A DNA stretch of 64,000 nt from Pseudochryseolinea flava (GTDB lineage Bacteria; Bacteroidota; Bacteroidia; Cytophagales; Cyclobacteriaceae): the NCBI RefSeq assembly GCF_003286915.1, contig NZ_QMFY01000018.1:47435-111434 (forward strand), given 5' to 3'. This document shows positions 46,730-56,723 of this stretch, one piece after another. The notes beneath the pieces are model-generated. The model had not been told where the DNA came from. It did no database searches and was given only the letters and a program-made list of their open reading frames with translations. Position 1 is the stretch's first letter. Each line of letters starts with the position of its first letter. Made by a program: the position numbers and the translations under genes.

Positions 46730-47623
46730 TTAGCGTATCTGCTCCGCCAGCACACCAATTCCTTCCTGAAATGAATGCGGTTCGTACCCAAGATCTTTCT
46801 TAGCCTTATCGATAATAAATCCTGTCTTCGCCGGTCGACGTGCAGGTTGTTTGAACTTTGAAGAATCTGTTGCTTGGATTAAAGACTTGTCGAGGTTAAA
46901 ATAGTCGGCAGTAGCAATCGCTATGTCGTAGGGTGTTAGGAAATCTTTTCCCGAGATATGGTAGATACCCTTTGCTTTTTTAATAGCAGCAAGATAACAG
47001 CCCATGGCGAGATCTTCTGCAAGCGTAGGTGTTCTCCATTGATCGTTTACAACTTGAATGGTCTTGCCTTGTTCTAAACTATTCTTTACCCATAACACGA
47101 TGTTCGAGCGACTCATATCATTGGTGATGCCATAGACAAGCACAGTGCGAAGTATGGACCAACTTGCATGACTACGCATGATGAGTTGCTCTGCAGCGAG
47201 TTTACTTTCGCCGTAGTAGTTGACGGGGTTTGGTTTTTCTTCTTCATCCAACGGGCCGTGACTGCCATCAAAAATAAAATCGGTAGATACATGCACCAGG
47301 TGAGTGTTGTGTTGAATGCAGGCATCTGTTATGTATTGTGTAGCATCAACATTTGTTTTCCAGCAGGCTTCACGATCCGTCTCACATTGATCCACTTGTG
47401 TCATCGCGGCTCCATGAATGACCACATCAGGTTTAACACGTGAGAAAATTTCATCCACTGCATGCTTGTCTGAAACGTCCAGCGAAATGAATTGTCCATT
47501 GGTAATGTCCAAATGAGATTTCCCTCTTGCAGTAGCAATAAGTTCAACGTTTTTATCCTGTTGAAGCAACACCGAAAGTTTTTGTCCTAACAAACCATTT
47601 GAACCCGTTACAAGAATTTTCAT
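46730..47623 (-). CDS. RmlD-like dTDP-4-dehydrorhamnose reductase family protein
   Basis: A 297-residue SDR-family protein from ATG 47623 (MKILVTGSNGLLGQK); the upstream 24 codons of the open frame do not fit. NAD(P) motif GSNGLLGQK, catalytic Tyr and Lys in YYGESKLAAE, and the STDFIFDG segment are as in RmlD, the last enzyme of dTDP-rhamnose synthesis. No rmlA, B or C genes lie nearby, so an orphan reductase acting on another nucleotide sugar is equally possible. Confidence 0.85.
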   Translation of the reverse strand: MKILVTGSNGLLGQKLSVLLQQDKNVELIATARGKSHLDITNGQFISLDVSDKHAVDEIFSRVKPDVVIHGAAMTQVDQCETDREACWKTNVDATQYITDACIQHNTHLVHVSTDFIFDGSHGPLDEEEKPNPVNYYGESKLAAEQLIMRSHASWSILRTVLVYGITNDMSRSNIVLWVKNSLEQGKTIQVVNDQWRTPTLAEDLAMGCYLAAIKKAKGIYHISGKDFLTPYDIAIATADYFNLDKSLIQATDSSKFKQPARRPAKTGFIIDKAKKDLGYEPHSFQEGIGVLAEQIR

Positions 47624-47668
47624 TGTTATAATTTTTATCACATTCGCGGCATCCTTAGATGCAAATGA

Positions 47669-47697
47669 AATGCCTGAGAATATTTTCTCAGGCATTA
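47669..47697 (-). terminator. Probable terminator of the cyclophilin gene
   Basis: Perfect 9-bp stem TGCCTGAGA/TCTCAGGCA, with a T-rich tail on the minus strand; about 70 nt downstream of the cyclophilin stop codon. Confidence 0.6.
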
Positions 47698-47717
47698 TAT
47701 ATTTTAAATTAAACTTT

Positions 47718-47773
47718 AGCGCTTTAAGCGCCGCGAAGCGCGCCGTCTTCGACTTTCTGCTTTAAGCTTATTT
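47718..47773 (-). repeat. Heptads and GC-rich repeat after the cyclophilin stop codon
   Basis: On the minus strand, AAATAAG (containing the TAA stop), CTTAAAG, CAGAAAG and TCGAAGA in 7-bp phase, followed by a GC-rich stretch with a GCGCTT-T-AAGCGC palindrome. Confidence 0.65.
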
Positions 47774-48637
47774 CTTCGGTGCAGGTTCTACTTTGTAGCC
47801 GTATAACTTTTCGATTTCGCTTACAGAAACTTCTTCAACAGAAACAGTCATGCGTACATCTTTCACAGGACGGTCAGAGCGATCTTTCTGAACTTTGGCA
47901 ATCTTGTCGATCACATCGAGTCCTTTAATTACTTTTCCAAACACCGTGTATTGGTCGTCGAGTTGAGGTGTACCACCGACGGAGCCGTAAGCTTTCTCTT
48001 TTTCTGGTGATATGTCTCGCTCCGCTTTAATGCCGGTTTCCTTTTCAGCAATTACTTTGATGTCCATGAGACATTTTTCATATCCTTCACGATCATTTTT
48101 CTGTGCGAAGCCCATCAGTGAATCGCGGTATGTACTGTTCGCTGGATTGTTAAAGAACGTACCCATCATTTCGTTAAACTTAATGGGATCGATCTTCAAC
48201 TGTGCCGTGTTTACAGGGCCACCTTGAACGATGTAGAATTGACTTCCGCTGGATGCTTTGCTTGGATTCATGTTATCGCCAAGACGTGCTGCCGAGAGTG
48301 CCCCCTTTTCATGAAAATACTTAGCATTAATTTCTGCCGGAACGGTATACCCAGGTCCACCTTGTCCGAGCATCTTTCCTGCTGGAGCATTCTTAGAATC
48401 GGGGTCGCCACCTTGAATCATAAAGCCGTCTATTACGCGGTGAAAGAGCAAGCTATCGTAGAAATGTTCTTTCGCAAGCTTGAGGAAGTTTGCTTTGTGA
48501 AGCGGTGTTTCATTATAGAGGATCGCCACCATGTCTCCGTATTCGGTCTTGATGGTTACGACGTAGTCTTTGTCTTGTGCGCAGCTGGTCATGAGTAAAC
48601 TAATTGATAAAAGCGTTATGGATAATATTCGTTTCAT
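47768..48637 (-). CDS. Exported cyclophilin-type peptidyl-prolyl isomerase (lipoprotein)
   Basis: A 289-residue lipoprotein (lipobox MTSC, Cys at residue 19). The cyclophilin fold has FHRVIDGFMIQGGDP, FYIVQGG and the DDQYTVFGKVIKGLDVID segment, with an insertion of about 80 residues in the middle not found in minimal cyclophilins. It would assist folding of proteins in the periplasm. Co-directional with hemC 44 nt upstream. Confidence 0.9.
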   Translation of the reverse strand: MKRILSITLLSISLLMTSCAQDKDYVVTIKTEYGDMVAILYNETPLHKANFLKLAKEHFYDSLLFHRVIDGFMIQGGDPDSKNAPAGKMLGQGGPGYTVPAEINAKYFHEKGALSAARLGDNMNPSKASSGSQFYIVQGGPVNTAQLKIDPIKFNEMMGTFFNNPANSTYRDSLMGFAQKNDREGYEKCLMDIKVIAEKETGIKAERDISPEKEKAYGSVGGTPQLDDQYTVFGKVIKGLDVIDKIAKVQKDRSDRPVKDVRMTVSVEEVSVSEIEKLYGYKVEPAPKK

Positions 48638-48681
48638 AAATCTGAAGTATAACAGGCAAAGTTAATGATTTGTTCGATGTG

Positions 48682-49617
48682 CTATTGCAACGCCATTTTA
48701 TGACGAATCTCTTGCAAAATCTCTCTTCCGCCCGATTGCAATACATCGTGTCCTACCGATTCTCCCAATGCCTTGATATCATTTAAGGAAGATGATTTTT
48801 TAATTTTAACAACACGTTGTCCATCTAACGAAATAATGCCAGCCTTCAGTGTGATCAGATTCTCTTCGTAATGCGCGTAGCCGAAAGCTGGAATGCTGCA
48901 ACCACCCTGTAGTGTTTTCAGAAAAGCCCGCTCTGCACGAACACAGTTTTCTGTTTCTTCGTGATTCACCCAACGGCGAATTACTTCTTTCTTTTCAAAT
49001 GCAAGTTTCTTGTGGCACTCAATGGCAATGCTTCCTTGTCCAACAGCCGGAACAAAATAACTGGTCGGGATTTTCTCAACAATCAAATTATCAAATCCCA
49101 TGCGGTGTACGCCGGCATATGCGAGTAATAGTGCATCGCACTCACCGGATTCTAATTTTGCGATACGGGTTTGCAGATTGCCGCGTATCGATACCGTTGT
49201 GAGTTGCGGATAGAAGTGTTTCACAAAGGCAACACGTCTCGTAGCCGAGGTTCCGATGCGAAGTCGATCATGCGTAAGATCAACACCACCGCGGCGACTC
49301 AATACCACGTCGTTAACAGGCTCTCTTTCTGTGAAGGCGATAAGTTCCAACTCTTCTGGTAGTGTTGAAGAGAGATCTTTCGCGCTGTGCACGGCGATGT
49401 CGATCGACCCATCTAAAAGCATGGCTTCAATTTCTTCGGTGAATACACCCTTGCTTCCAATCTTGGCTATACTTACGTCCAGGATCTTGTCGCCTTTCGT
49501 TTCCATCGGAACAAGTTCTGTTCGGTAGCCGGAAGGTTTGATTAATTCGGCAATGTGCTCGGCCTGCCAAAGGGCAAGCTTGCTAGCGCGTGTTCCGATG
49601 CGAATAACTTTGTTCAT
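48682..49617 (-). CDS. hemC: Hydroxymethylbilane synthase (porphobilinogen deaminase)
   Basis: A 311-residue enzyme of haem synthesis, from ATG 49617 (MNKVIRIGTRASKLALWQ); six upstream codons of the open frame are not expected. The dipyrromethane cofactor Cys is present in LQGGCSIPAFGYA (the family more often has GGCQVP), together with HSAKDLSSTLP and SIRGNLQTR. Fourteen nt after holB. Confidence 0.95.
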   Translation of the reverse strand: MNKVIRIGTRASKLALWQAEHIAELIKPSGYRTELVPMETKGDKILDVSIAKIGSKGVFTEEIEAMLLDGSIDIAVHSAKDLSSTLPEELELIAFTEREPVNDVVLSRRGGVDLTHDRLRIGTSATRRVAFVKHFYPQLTTVSIRGNLQTRIAKLESGECDALLLAYAGVHRMGFDNLIVEKIPTSYFVPAVGQGSIAIECHKKLAFEKKEVIRRWVNHEETENCVRAERAFLKTLQGGCSIPAFGYAHYEENLITLKAGIISLDGQRVVKIKKSSSLNDIKALGESVGHDVLQSGGREILQEIRHKMALQ

Positions 49618-49631
49618 GCAGCAAGAGTTTT

Positions 49632-50759
49632 TCAATTGGTTGTTAACGCTCTGGATAATTTTAATGACAGATCTAGGAAGATCATTTTGGCACTACCATT
49701 TCGTTCGAGATGGTACGACGCGTCGTTCATCAGCGTGAAAGACTTTTCTGCTTTCGATACCGTCATCACTTTGCTAAAGTCTTGAACGAATCGGAGTTCT
49801 TCTCCGCGTGTTCTATTGATGGTATTAGCGCCTGATAAGTGCAGCAATGTCTCTCGAATCATGTTCATGGCATAACTCAGCATATTGCGTTGGCTCAACT
49901 TATCCAATGCATGATACTCATCGGCGAAGTTTACCAACACGATGTATTTCTTTCCAAAGCACGCGCGCATCCATTCGATGAATCGCTGTGTATTGTTATC
50001 GTCGGGTTTTTCAAGTAGCCTAAGCGCGAGGTTTAAGTTTCCATCGGCAAGCTGTGCTACCTTTCCTGCACGTTCTTCTTCAACGCCATGCTTTTTGATC
50101 AACAACGATTCTATTTCCTTGTCTTCCAGTAGCGGTACCGTTACAATTTGCGTCCTTGAGATGATCGTCGGCAACAATCGTTCCGATGCGTTTGAAACGA
50201 GAATGAAATAGGTAAGCGGAGGAGGCTCTTCCAAAATCTTGAGAATACCATTTGCAGCGGAGGGGTGCATCAGCTCAGGCTGCCAGATAATCATCACTTT
50301 ATACTTGCTTTCAAATGATTTTAAAGCGAGTGTTTTAATAATTTCTCTGCTTCCTTCGCGTGAGATAGCAGCAGCTTTGTCTTCACCGCCGTAGTAGTTC
50401 GTCCAATCGTCGAGGTTTCCGAAGGGTTGCTCTGTTAAGAAAGCGCGCCACGATTTGGTGATCTCTGCTTTAAAACGTTCTTCATCTTTGTCATTCTTTA
50501 CATTGCTGAGCGGAAAAACAAAGTGTGTGTCGGGGTGGATGAACTTTGCATTTTTATAACACGCTGCACACGTTCCGCAGGCATCGTGCTCCCCTTTATT
50601 TTCGCAATGAAGATAATTTGCATAGGCGAGGGCCATTGGAAGGTTTAGCGATCCTTCAACCCCTAAAAATAACTGTGCATGTGCCGTGTGATTGCTGGCG
50701 ACTGCCTCGGTGAGCAGTGTTTTTACGTCATCAAGACCTGGAACGTCAGAAAACTTCAT
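49632..50759 (-). CDS. holB: DNA polymerase III subunit delta prime
   Basis: A 375-residue clamp-loader subunit. The zinc-binding Cys cluster (CENKGEHDACGTCAAC, about residues 52-67) is clear, the Walker A region is degenerate (FLGVEGSLNLP) as usual for delta prime, and the SRC-like arginine-finger region appears as SRTQIV. Part of a probable operon: sugar nucleotidyltransferase-like, holB, hemC. Confidence 0.88.
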   Translation of the reverse strand: MKFSDVPGLDDVKTLLTEAVASNHTAHAQLFLGVEGSLNLPMALAYANYLHCENKGEHDACGTCAACYKNAKFIHPDTHFVFPLSNVKNDKDEERFKAEITKSWRAFLTEQPFGNLDDWTNYYGGEDKAAAISREGSREIIKTLALKSFESKYKVMIIWQPELMHPSAANGILKILEEPPPLTYFILVSNASERLLPTIISRTQIVTVPLLEDKEIESLLIKKHGVEEERAGKVAQLADGNLNLALRLLEKPDDNNTQRFIEWMRACFGKKYIVLVNFADEYHALDKLSQRNMLSYAMNMIRETLLHLSGANTINRTRGEELRFVQDFSKVMTVSKAEKSFTLMNDASYHLERNGSAKMIFLDLSLKLSRALTTN

Positions 50760-50765
50760 CTGTGC

Positions 50766-51938
50766 TTATGGCTTTTCTCGAAGTGTTGCTGTAGTAGCAA
50801 ACACATGTTTTAATATATCAAGTTCAATCGTATCCAAAGGTATATTTCTTCTTTCCAACACACGGGTAACGGTTTCCATAGCTTTATCAAACTTGTAAGT
50901 TTCAGCACCTTCAAAACCTCCCCACGTAAACGATGGTATGTAGTTTTTTGGAAAACCTTCGCCGAACACATTGGAAGAAACATCGACAACTGTTCCTGTA
51001 TTGAACATGGTGTTGATCGAACATTTACTGTGATCACCCATCATCAACCCGCAGAACTGAAGTCCGGTGTTAACATAGCCTTTTTCGGCGTGACTCCATA
51101 GCTTCACGAAGTCATAATTATTTTTCAAGTTAGAAGTATTTGAATCGGCGCCAAGATTACACCATTCACCGATCACAGAACAGCCCAAAAATCCGTCGTG
51201 TGCTTTGTTGCTGTAACCGAAAATTACTGACGCGCTTACTTCCCCACCAACTTTTGAAAACGGGCCAACGGTAACATCACCACGAAGTTTTGCGCCCATG
51301 TTTACGTGACCACCTTCACACAACGCAAAGGCACCACGAATCATCGCGCCCTCTTGAACGGTAGTGTTTTTGCCGAGGTATATCGGTCCATTTTCTGCAT
51401 TCAAAATCGCCGCCCGAAGCGTTACACCTTCTTCCAAAAAGATATTTTGTTGCCCGTACACGACGGTATGTCGATCTTCTATTTTTGCGGAAACCCTGCC
51501 AGCAGTAATCAACGCGAAGTCAATTCGAAGTTGGCTGCCATTCTGGTTATAAATTTTCCACGTTTTATCGATCACCGTAAGATCGTGTGGATAGGTGATT
51601 GTGTTGCCATCGTTCATATCGCCTTGTGGTTGACGTGCGGCAATCAGCAAGCTGCCCTTAACGAGGAAATATCCCGGAGGAAGTGTTTTGATGAAATCGA
51701 CAAGCTTCTGGTCGGGGCAAATCGCACCGTTGATCAGCGTGTTGTCTGCGGTCGTAACGAGGGTGAATTTCTTTTGGAGATAGTCTTCCGTTTTAAAGGA
51801 TGGTTTGTGGCCGAGCCACTTTTCCCATTTTTCGGCGATTGTTAAAATACCGACTCGGATCTTTGAAACCGGCCGCGTGTAAGTGAAGGGGAGAAGGTCC
51901 TGGCGGATAACCGGATCATCGAATAAGATTACATTCAT
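50766..51938 (-). CDS. GlmU-like sugar nucleotidyltransferase / left-handed beta-helix protein
   Basis: A 390-residue protein from ATG 51938 (MNVILFDDPVIRQDLLP); the frame continues 35 codons upstream without family similarity. The N-terminal half is a degraded nucleotidyltransferase-like domain without the Lxx-G-x-G-T-R-M motif; the C-terminal half (about 190-350) is a left-handed parallel beta-helix with hexapeptide repeats (YLGKNTTVQEGAMIRG, NMGAKLRGDVTVGPFSKVGG), as in GlmU acyltransferases. Bacteroidota contain many such GlmU-like proteins; the reaction is uncertain. Confidence 0.82.
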   Translation of the reverse strand: MNVILFDDPVIRQDLLPFTYTRPVSKIRVGILTIAEKWEKWLGHKPSFKTEDYLQKKFTLVTTADNTLINGAICPDQKLVDFIKTLPPGYFLVKGSLLIAARQPQGDMNDGNTITYPHDLTVIDKTWKIYNQNGSQLRIDFALITAGRVSAKIEDRHTVVYGQQNIFLEEGVTLRAAILNAENGPIYLGKNTTVQEGAMIRGAFALCEGGHVNMGAKLRGDVTVGPFSKVGGEVSASVIFGYSNKAHDGFLGCSVIGEWCNLGADSNTSNLKNNYDFVKLWSHAEKGYVNTGLQFCGLMMGDHSKCSINTMFNTGTVVDVSSNVFGEGFPKNYIPSFTWGGFEGAETYKFDKAMETVTRVLERRNIPLDTIELDILKHVFATTATLREKP

Positions 51939-52002
51939 TGGCCAAAAATAAAGCGTGAATGATAAACCTGGTGTGTGTTGTGTGTTTTTATTATTCCAAT
52001 AA

Positions 52003-52035
52003 AAAAGCCCTCCTGAAGTAATCGGGAAGGCTTTT
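52003..52035 (-). terminator. Terminator of rpmE2
   Basis: Imperfect stem AAAAGCCCTCC/GGGAAGGCTTTT with six A on the plus strand, i.e. a U run on the minus strand, 24 nt after the rpmE2 stop codon. Confidence 0.75.
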
Positions 52036-52058
52036 CTCTCCAAAAAGAAGAAGAATAT

Positions 52059-52307
52059 TTATGCTTTCTTCTGATACTTGTTTTTGAATTTTTCTACGCG
52101 GCCAGCTGTATCCATGAACAACTTTTTACCAGTGTAGAAAGGGTGTGAAGCAGAACTTACCTCGACCTTAATGACAGGGTATTCTTTACCATCTTCCCAC
52201 TTAATAGTCTCCTTTGGTGACTGGGTAGAACGGCTTAAAAACTTCGTGTCGCTGGATGTATCCCAGAAAATCACGTCTTTGTATTCAGGATGAATGCCTT
52301 TTTTCAT
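52059..52307 (-). CDS. rpmE2: Ribosomal protein L31 type B
   Basis: An 82-residue protein from ATG 52307 ([20 protein letters not shown]). It is the zinc-independent B form: no Cys ligands, and the extra strand [18 protein letters not shown]. An upstream extension of the frame to 52505 overlaps the divergent gene and is ignored. Single gene with its own terminator. Confidence 0.96.
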   Translation of the reverse strand: MKKGIHPEYKDVIFWDTSSDTKFLSRSTQSPKETIKWEDGKEYPVIKVEVSSASHPFYTGKKLFMDTAGRVEKFKNKYQKKA

Positions 52308-52434
52308 ATCAATTTTCGCTTTTTCCCTATAAAGGACTGCAAAGATACGCACCAGTCTATTATTTCCAAGAACCAGTTTCTCAAAAATATTAAAAACCAC
52401 CAGGATACGCCCAAAAGCCGTATTTTGCGCCCTT

Positions 52435-54138
52435 ATGCTTAAATCGATTGTTTCTGCACTGGTTCTCGTGCTGCTCTTAGCCGGAACTGTCGCTGCCCAA
52501 AGCAATTATGTCCCGTACAACGAGGACTATTATCACCTCATTGACCGCTATGAAGTAAAAACGGGCCAGATACTGCCGCACTTCTTTAGTACGGTGAAGC
52601 CCTACAAAAGACAAGATGTTGTCGCCTTCATGGACTCGATCAAAAGCCTCGATCTAATTCAATCGCTTGCCGATCAATTTAACTATGACTATGTTCAAAA
52701 CGACAGCTGGGAATGGTCTTCCGCGGAAACCAGCGATTCGAAGAAACCTTTTCTAAAACACTTTTATCGCAAGAAAGCTGATTTGTATTCGGTGAACGAT
52801 AAGTGGTTCGATTTGCATATCAATCCGGTGTTATATGTTGGTGCAGGAAAAGATTCGCGGGTTGATGATATGCTTTTTGTCAATACGCGTGGTGCAGAAG
52901 TGCGAGGTATGATCGATAAAAAAGTTGGTTTCTATACGACCCTTACCGACAATCAAATGATGATGCCCGAGTATGTACAAGATGAACTCGTGCGTACAGA
53001 TGTCGTTCCTCATGAAGGTTTTTGGAAACAGTACAAAGAAGGGCGCGGTGTTGATTTTTTGCAGGCAAGAGGATATATCACGTTTGAAGCCACGCGTCAT
53101 ATCAACCTCCAGTTCGGACACGATCGTTTCTTTATCGGTAATGGATTACGCTCATTGGTATTTTCGGATAATGCACCACCGGCATGGTTCCTGAAAGGAA
53201 ATGTGAAAATCTGGAAGTTGAATTATTTGTTCCTGGTAAATCAAATGACGGCGGATGTTCGATCCAATGGAGGCGGACTCATCGCATCAAATAGAGGATA
53301 TCCTAATAAGTTCACGGCGCTCCATCACATCAGTTTAAACATCGGGAAGAAATTGAACATCGGCTTGTTTGAAGCTGTCATTTTTAGCGAAGACGATTCG
53401 ACAGGCACCAATGCCATTCGATTGGATTACTTCAACCCGATCATCTTCTATCGTGCAATCGAACAACAGAATGGTAGTAGTGATAACGTTTTGCTGGGGT
53501 TCGACTTCAAATGGAATGCATTGCGTAAACTTTCATTCTATGGACAGTTCATGCTCGATGAATTTGTGCTGCGAGAAATCAAGGCAGGCAATGGCTGGTG
53601 GGCTAATAAATTCGGCATTCAGGCAGGAGCGAAGTATGTCGATGCTTTCGGTATTTCCAATCTTGATTTGCAAGGTGAGATTAACATCGTGCGACCTTAC
53701 ACCTACACGCATAATACGAACTATGGAAATTATACAAGTTATCGACAATCGATCGCGCACCCACTGGGTGCTAATTTTAAAGAGATCGTAGGTATCGTGC
53801 GTTATCAGCCTATTCCAAAATTAAACGTGATCGGAAAGTTGATCATGATGCAGACAGGGAGAGATTCTGTTGATGCAAAGAAAACGTACGGCGGAAATTT
53901 GCTGGTGCCGAACACCAACCGATACGACAATTACAATAACAAAATTGCACAAGGCATTTCGAACGATGTGTTATACGGATCGTTGACCGCCACCTTTCAA
54001 TTTCGACACAACGTGTTTATTGAAGGCACAGTTGTAATACGCCGTAGTGAGAGCCCAGTAGCTGTATACAATAAAAACGCGTCTATTACGTCACTTGCTT
54101 TGCGCTGGAATATTGCGCGAAGACAGTATGAATTTTAA
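52435..54138 (+). CDS. Outer-membrane beta-barrel protein, Wzi-like
   Basis: A 567-residue exported protein: signal peptide ending TVAAQ, then [20 protein letters not shown], which is the N-terminal helical/plug motif of capsule-assembly Wzi-type barrels in Bacteroidota, followed by a long series of amphipathic aromatic strands and an ending in RRQYEF typical of barrels. It lies 6 nt before an MsbA-like exporter, which fits a role in surface polysaccharide or lipid handling. Family call by architecture rather than by clear motif. Confidence 0.7.
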   Translation: MLKSIVSALVLVLLLAGTVAAQSNYVPYNEDYYHLIDRYEVKTGQILPHFFSTVKPYKRQDVVAFMDSIKSLDLIQSLADQFNYDYVQNDSWEWSSAETSDSKKPFLKHFYRKKADLYSVNDKWFDLHINPVLYVGAGKDSRVDDMLFVNTRGAEVRGMIDKKVGFYTTLTDNQMMMPEYVQDELVRTDVVPHEGFWKQYKEGRGVDFLQARGYITFEATRHINLQFGHDRFFIGNGLRSLVFSDNAPPAWFLKGNVKIWKLNYLFLVNQMTADVRSNGGGLIASNRGYPNKFTALHHISLNIGKKLNIGLFEAVIFSEDDSTGTNAIRLDYFNPIIFYRAIEQQNGSSDNVLLGFDFKWNALRKLSFYGQFMLDEFVLREIKAGNGWWANKFGIQAGAKYVDAFGISNLDLQGEINIVRPYTYTHNTNYGNYTSYRQSIAHPLGANFKEIVGIVRYQPIPKLNVIGKLIMMQTGRDSVDAKKTYGGNLLVPNTNRYDNYNNKIAQGISNDVLYGSLTATFQFRHNVFIEGTVVIRRSESPVAVYNKNASITSLALRWNIARRQYEF

Positions 54139-54144
54139 TTGAAG

Positions 54145-55965
54145 ATGAATAAAACTTATTTCAGAATACTTCGATACGCACCGAACCTTCGCCCACGCAT
54201 GGTGAAGTTTTTTATTTTCGCTGTTCTTGGCGTTGTATTTCAAGCGATCTATCTCGGCCTGACCATGCCGATGATGAAAGTGCTCTTCGATAAAAAAGAC
54301 GACAAGCCGGTGGTTTATCCAACTGAATTTAATCTTAATTACCCTGGCGATCTTTTCAAATACCACTTCAAGCAATATGCCGATCAAGATCCGATCAATG
54401 CACTGATATTTGTTTGTATTGGTATTGTCATTTTTGTGTTTCTCTCCAATATTTTTCGCTACCTCGAACGAATGGCCGCCTCACGCATCAAAGTTGATGT
54501 GGTAAAAAACATGCGAATGGATATTTTTTCTACTGCTACAAAACTTCATATCGGATTTTTTAATGATCAACGACGGGGCGATTTGATGTCGCGGTTTACA
54601 AATGATATTGGTGAAGTAGAAAATTCGATCGTCAATACGTTAAAATCAGTACTCAAGGAGCCGATTACGATCATTGTCTTTCTCGGAGTACTTTTTAGTA
54701 TTTCAGTAAAGCTAACACTATTCACCTTAGTGCTTCTTCCGGTTATTGGTGGATTGATTGGGGAAGTAATAAAACGTTTGAAAAAGAAGGCTAAGTTGAG
54801 TCAAGAGGCGATGGGTAGAATCGTTAATATTCTCGATGAGACGTTCTCTGGAATGCGCGTGATTTTTGCTTTCAATGCACGGAATTTTCTGCTGAAGAAA
54901 TTCGATCAAGAAACTTCTTATCATAGAAAAGTGAATTTGTCGATGTCGCGCAAGAATGAGTTAGCGTCACCGATGTCGGAGTTTCTGGGCGTCGTCGTTG
55001 TTGCCTTCATCATGTACTATGGCGGCACGATGGTGTTGAGCCATGAAGAAGGAGCGCTGGAACCTGAGAAGTTCCTACTTTTCATTACCATGTATGCATC
55101 CATGATTCAGCCGGCGAAGAACTTTTCGAATGGACTAACATCATTACAGAAGGGAACAATCGCCGCAGAAAGAATCTTTAGTGTAATTGATATTAAACCA
55201 GCCATCGATAATAGGCCTGACGCCGTATCGCTTCCGGAATTCAAGGAAGAGATTGAATTTAAGAATGTTTCTTTTGCTTATGATAAAGAACCTGTTCTTC
55301 AAAACTTAAACTTGAAGATAGGGAAAGGAAAGACTATCGCTTTAGTCGGACCATCAGGTGGAGGAAAGTCTACACTCGCAGATCTCGTTCCAAGATTTTA
55401 TGACCCCACCGCTGGGCAAGTGCTGATTGATGGCATTCCTTTAACTGATTATAATATTGAGTCGCTTCGTCACCACATTGGTGTAGTGACGCAAGAGTCA
55501 ATTTTATTTAACGACACCATCTTCAACAACATCGCCTTTGGCATGGAGAATGTGAGCAAGGATGACGTTATCGCTGCTGCAAAAATTGCAAACGCACACG
55601 ATTTTATCACGCAAACTGAGAATGGATACGATACATTAATTGGTGAACGCGGCTCCAAGCTTTCCGGTGGGCAACGTCAACGATTGAGCATCGCGCGTGC
55701 CGTACTAAAAAATCCAGCAATCCTTATTCTTGACGAAGCAACATCTGCACTCGACTCAGAGTCGGAGCGCCTCGTTCAGGATGCTTTAAACAATCTGATG
55801 AAGAATCGTACGTCAATCGTGATTGCGCATCGCCTCAGTACGATTCAACATGCCGATGAGATTATTGTAATCCAAAGTGGTCAAATCGTAGAACGCGGAA
55901 CACATGATTACCTGATTAAACAGCCAGGACTGTACCGGAAGCTGAATGAGATTCAGAGAGTGTAG
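54145..55965 (+). CDS. MsbA-like ABC exporter
   Basis: A 606-residue half-transporter from ATG 54145 (a TTG two codons earlier is possible). N-terminal membrane domain with six helices (about 20-320) and C-terminal ATPase: Walker A GPSGGGKST, signature LSGGQRQRLSIARAVL, Walker B ILILDEATSALD and switch His in IAHRLST. It forms a homodimer exporting a lipid or drug; lipid A-core flipping is a reasonable guess given the neighbouring envelope genes. Its stop codon opens the longest repeat array of the window. Confidence 0.93.
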   Translation: MNKTYFRILRYAPNLRPRMVKFFIFAVLGVVFQAIYLGLTMPMMKVLFDKKDDKPVVYPTEFNLNYPGDLFKYHFKQYADQDPINALIFVCIGIVIFVFLSNIFRYLERMAASRIKVDVVKNMRMDIFSTATKLHIGFFNDQRRGDLMSRFTNDIGEVENSIVNTLKSVLKEPITIIVFLGVLFSISVKLTLFTLVLLPVIGGLIGEVIKRLKKKAKLSQEAMGRIVNILDETFSGMRVIFAFNARNFLLKKFDQETSYHRKVNLSMSRKNELASPMSEFLGVVVVAFIMYYGGTMVLSHEEGALEPEKFLLFITMYASMIQPAKNFSNGLTSLQKGTIAAERIFSVIDIKPAIDNRPDAVSLPEFKEEIEFKNVSFAYDKEPVLQNLNLKIGKGKTIALVGPSGGGKSTLADLVPRFYDPTAGQVLIDGIPLTDYNIESLRHHIGVVTQESILFNDTIFNNIAFGMENVSKDDVIAAAKIANAHDFITQTENGYDTLIGERGSKLSGGQRQRLSIARAVLKNPAILILDEATSALDSESERLVQDALNNLMKNRTSIVIAHRLSTIQHADEIIVIQSGQIVERGTHDYLIKQPGLYRKLNEIQRV

Positions 55966-56215
55966 TGAGTTGCCAGTTTCGGTTACCAGTTACCGGTTTG
56001 CCAGGTGCCAGTTATCGGTTACCAGTTACCAGTTATCGGTTTGCCAGTTCACAGGTCACGGCTGTTCCCGATTAACGTATAACGATTAACGAATAACTGG
56101 CTGTTCCCGATTAACGTATAACGACTAACGATTCACGGGCTGTTCACGATTAACGTTTAACGATTAACGAATAACGGGCTGTTCACGACTCACGGCAGTT
56201 CCTCATTACTTTTTT
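55966..56215 (+). repeat. Long heptad array with a 39-bp higher-order repeat
   Basis: About 250 bp of non-coding sequence, starting right after the ABC transporter stop. The first part has units TTACCAG, TTATCGG and TTTGCCAG. From 56060 a 39-bp module (GGCTGTTC followed by ATTAACG-type heptads) repeats at 56060, 56099, 56138 and, shortened, 56177, with exactly 39-bp spacing. No gene or terminator is seen here. Confidence 0.9.
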
Positions 56216-56283
56216 ACAAACCACTTTTCCCATTCAAAAAAAATCTACTACCTTTAGTATAGGCGATTTTTAACCGCTCCTTC

Positions 56284-56601
56284 ATGACTAAGATCCGTCT
56301 CATCTTCTACGCTGTGTTCGCTGCGTTTCATCTTGGTGCTTTCATATTTACATTGATTTTACAGAGCAATACATCGTTGCTTCTCAAGATGGCCGGTTAT
56401 GTATCGACGTTGAAGTATGTAACACTTTTTGGGTTGTTGCTGTTTGTGATCGATGTGGTCTGGTCTTTCAAAAGCAACCGCGAAGCACAAGAGGAAAAAG
56501 CAGCGCTTGCACATGAACTCAACATGCTTAAGGCAAGATTGTACGACATACAAGAAGGAAAAGAAGCGGCAGCTTCAAAACCACAGCCCCCTAAAATTTA
56601 G
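56284..56601 (+). CDS. Hypothetical membrane protein with coiled-coil tail
   Basis: A 105-residue protein: two membrane helices (about 5-27 and 38-60), a charged helix likely to form a coiled coil (residues 65-92, REAQEEKAALAHELNMLKA) and a Pro-rich end (PQPPKI). This layout occurs in small LapA-like and septum-associated proteins, but no family is certain. It is preceded by the long repeat region and has no evident operon partner. Confidence 0.7.
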   Translation: MTKIRLIFYAVFAAFHLGAFIFTLILQSNTSLLLKMAGYVSTLKYVTLFGLLLFVIDVVWSFKSNREAQEEKAALAHELNMLKARLYDIQEGKEAAASKPQPPKI

Positions 56602-56723
56602 CGTAGCGATACGTTCTTTCTTCTGATGCTTTTTTTTAAATCGTATGGGTCGGTAATTTCGATACGGCAGCCCCATCACGAGTAGCTAAATCTCATGCCT
56701 TTTGGTATTCTATACACACGCCA

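Noticed and set aside
46592..46733. CRISPR-like array
   Set aside because: Units are 7 bp with no spacers and no cas genes nearby.
52308..52505. N-terminal extension of L31
   Set aside because: Extra residues overlap the divergent Wzi-like gene and are absent from the L31 family.
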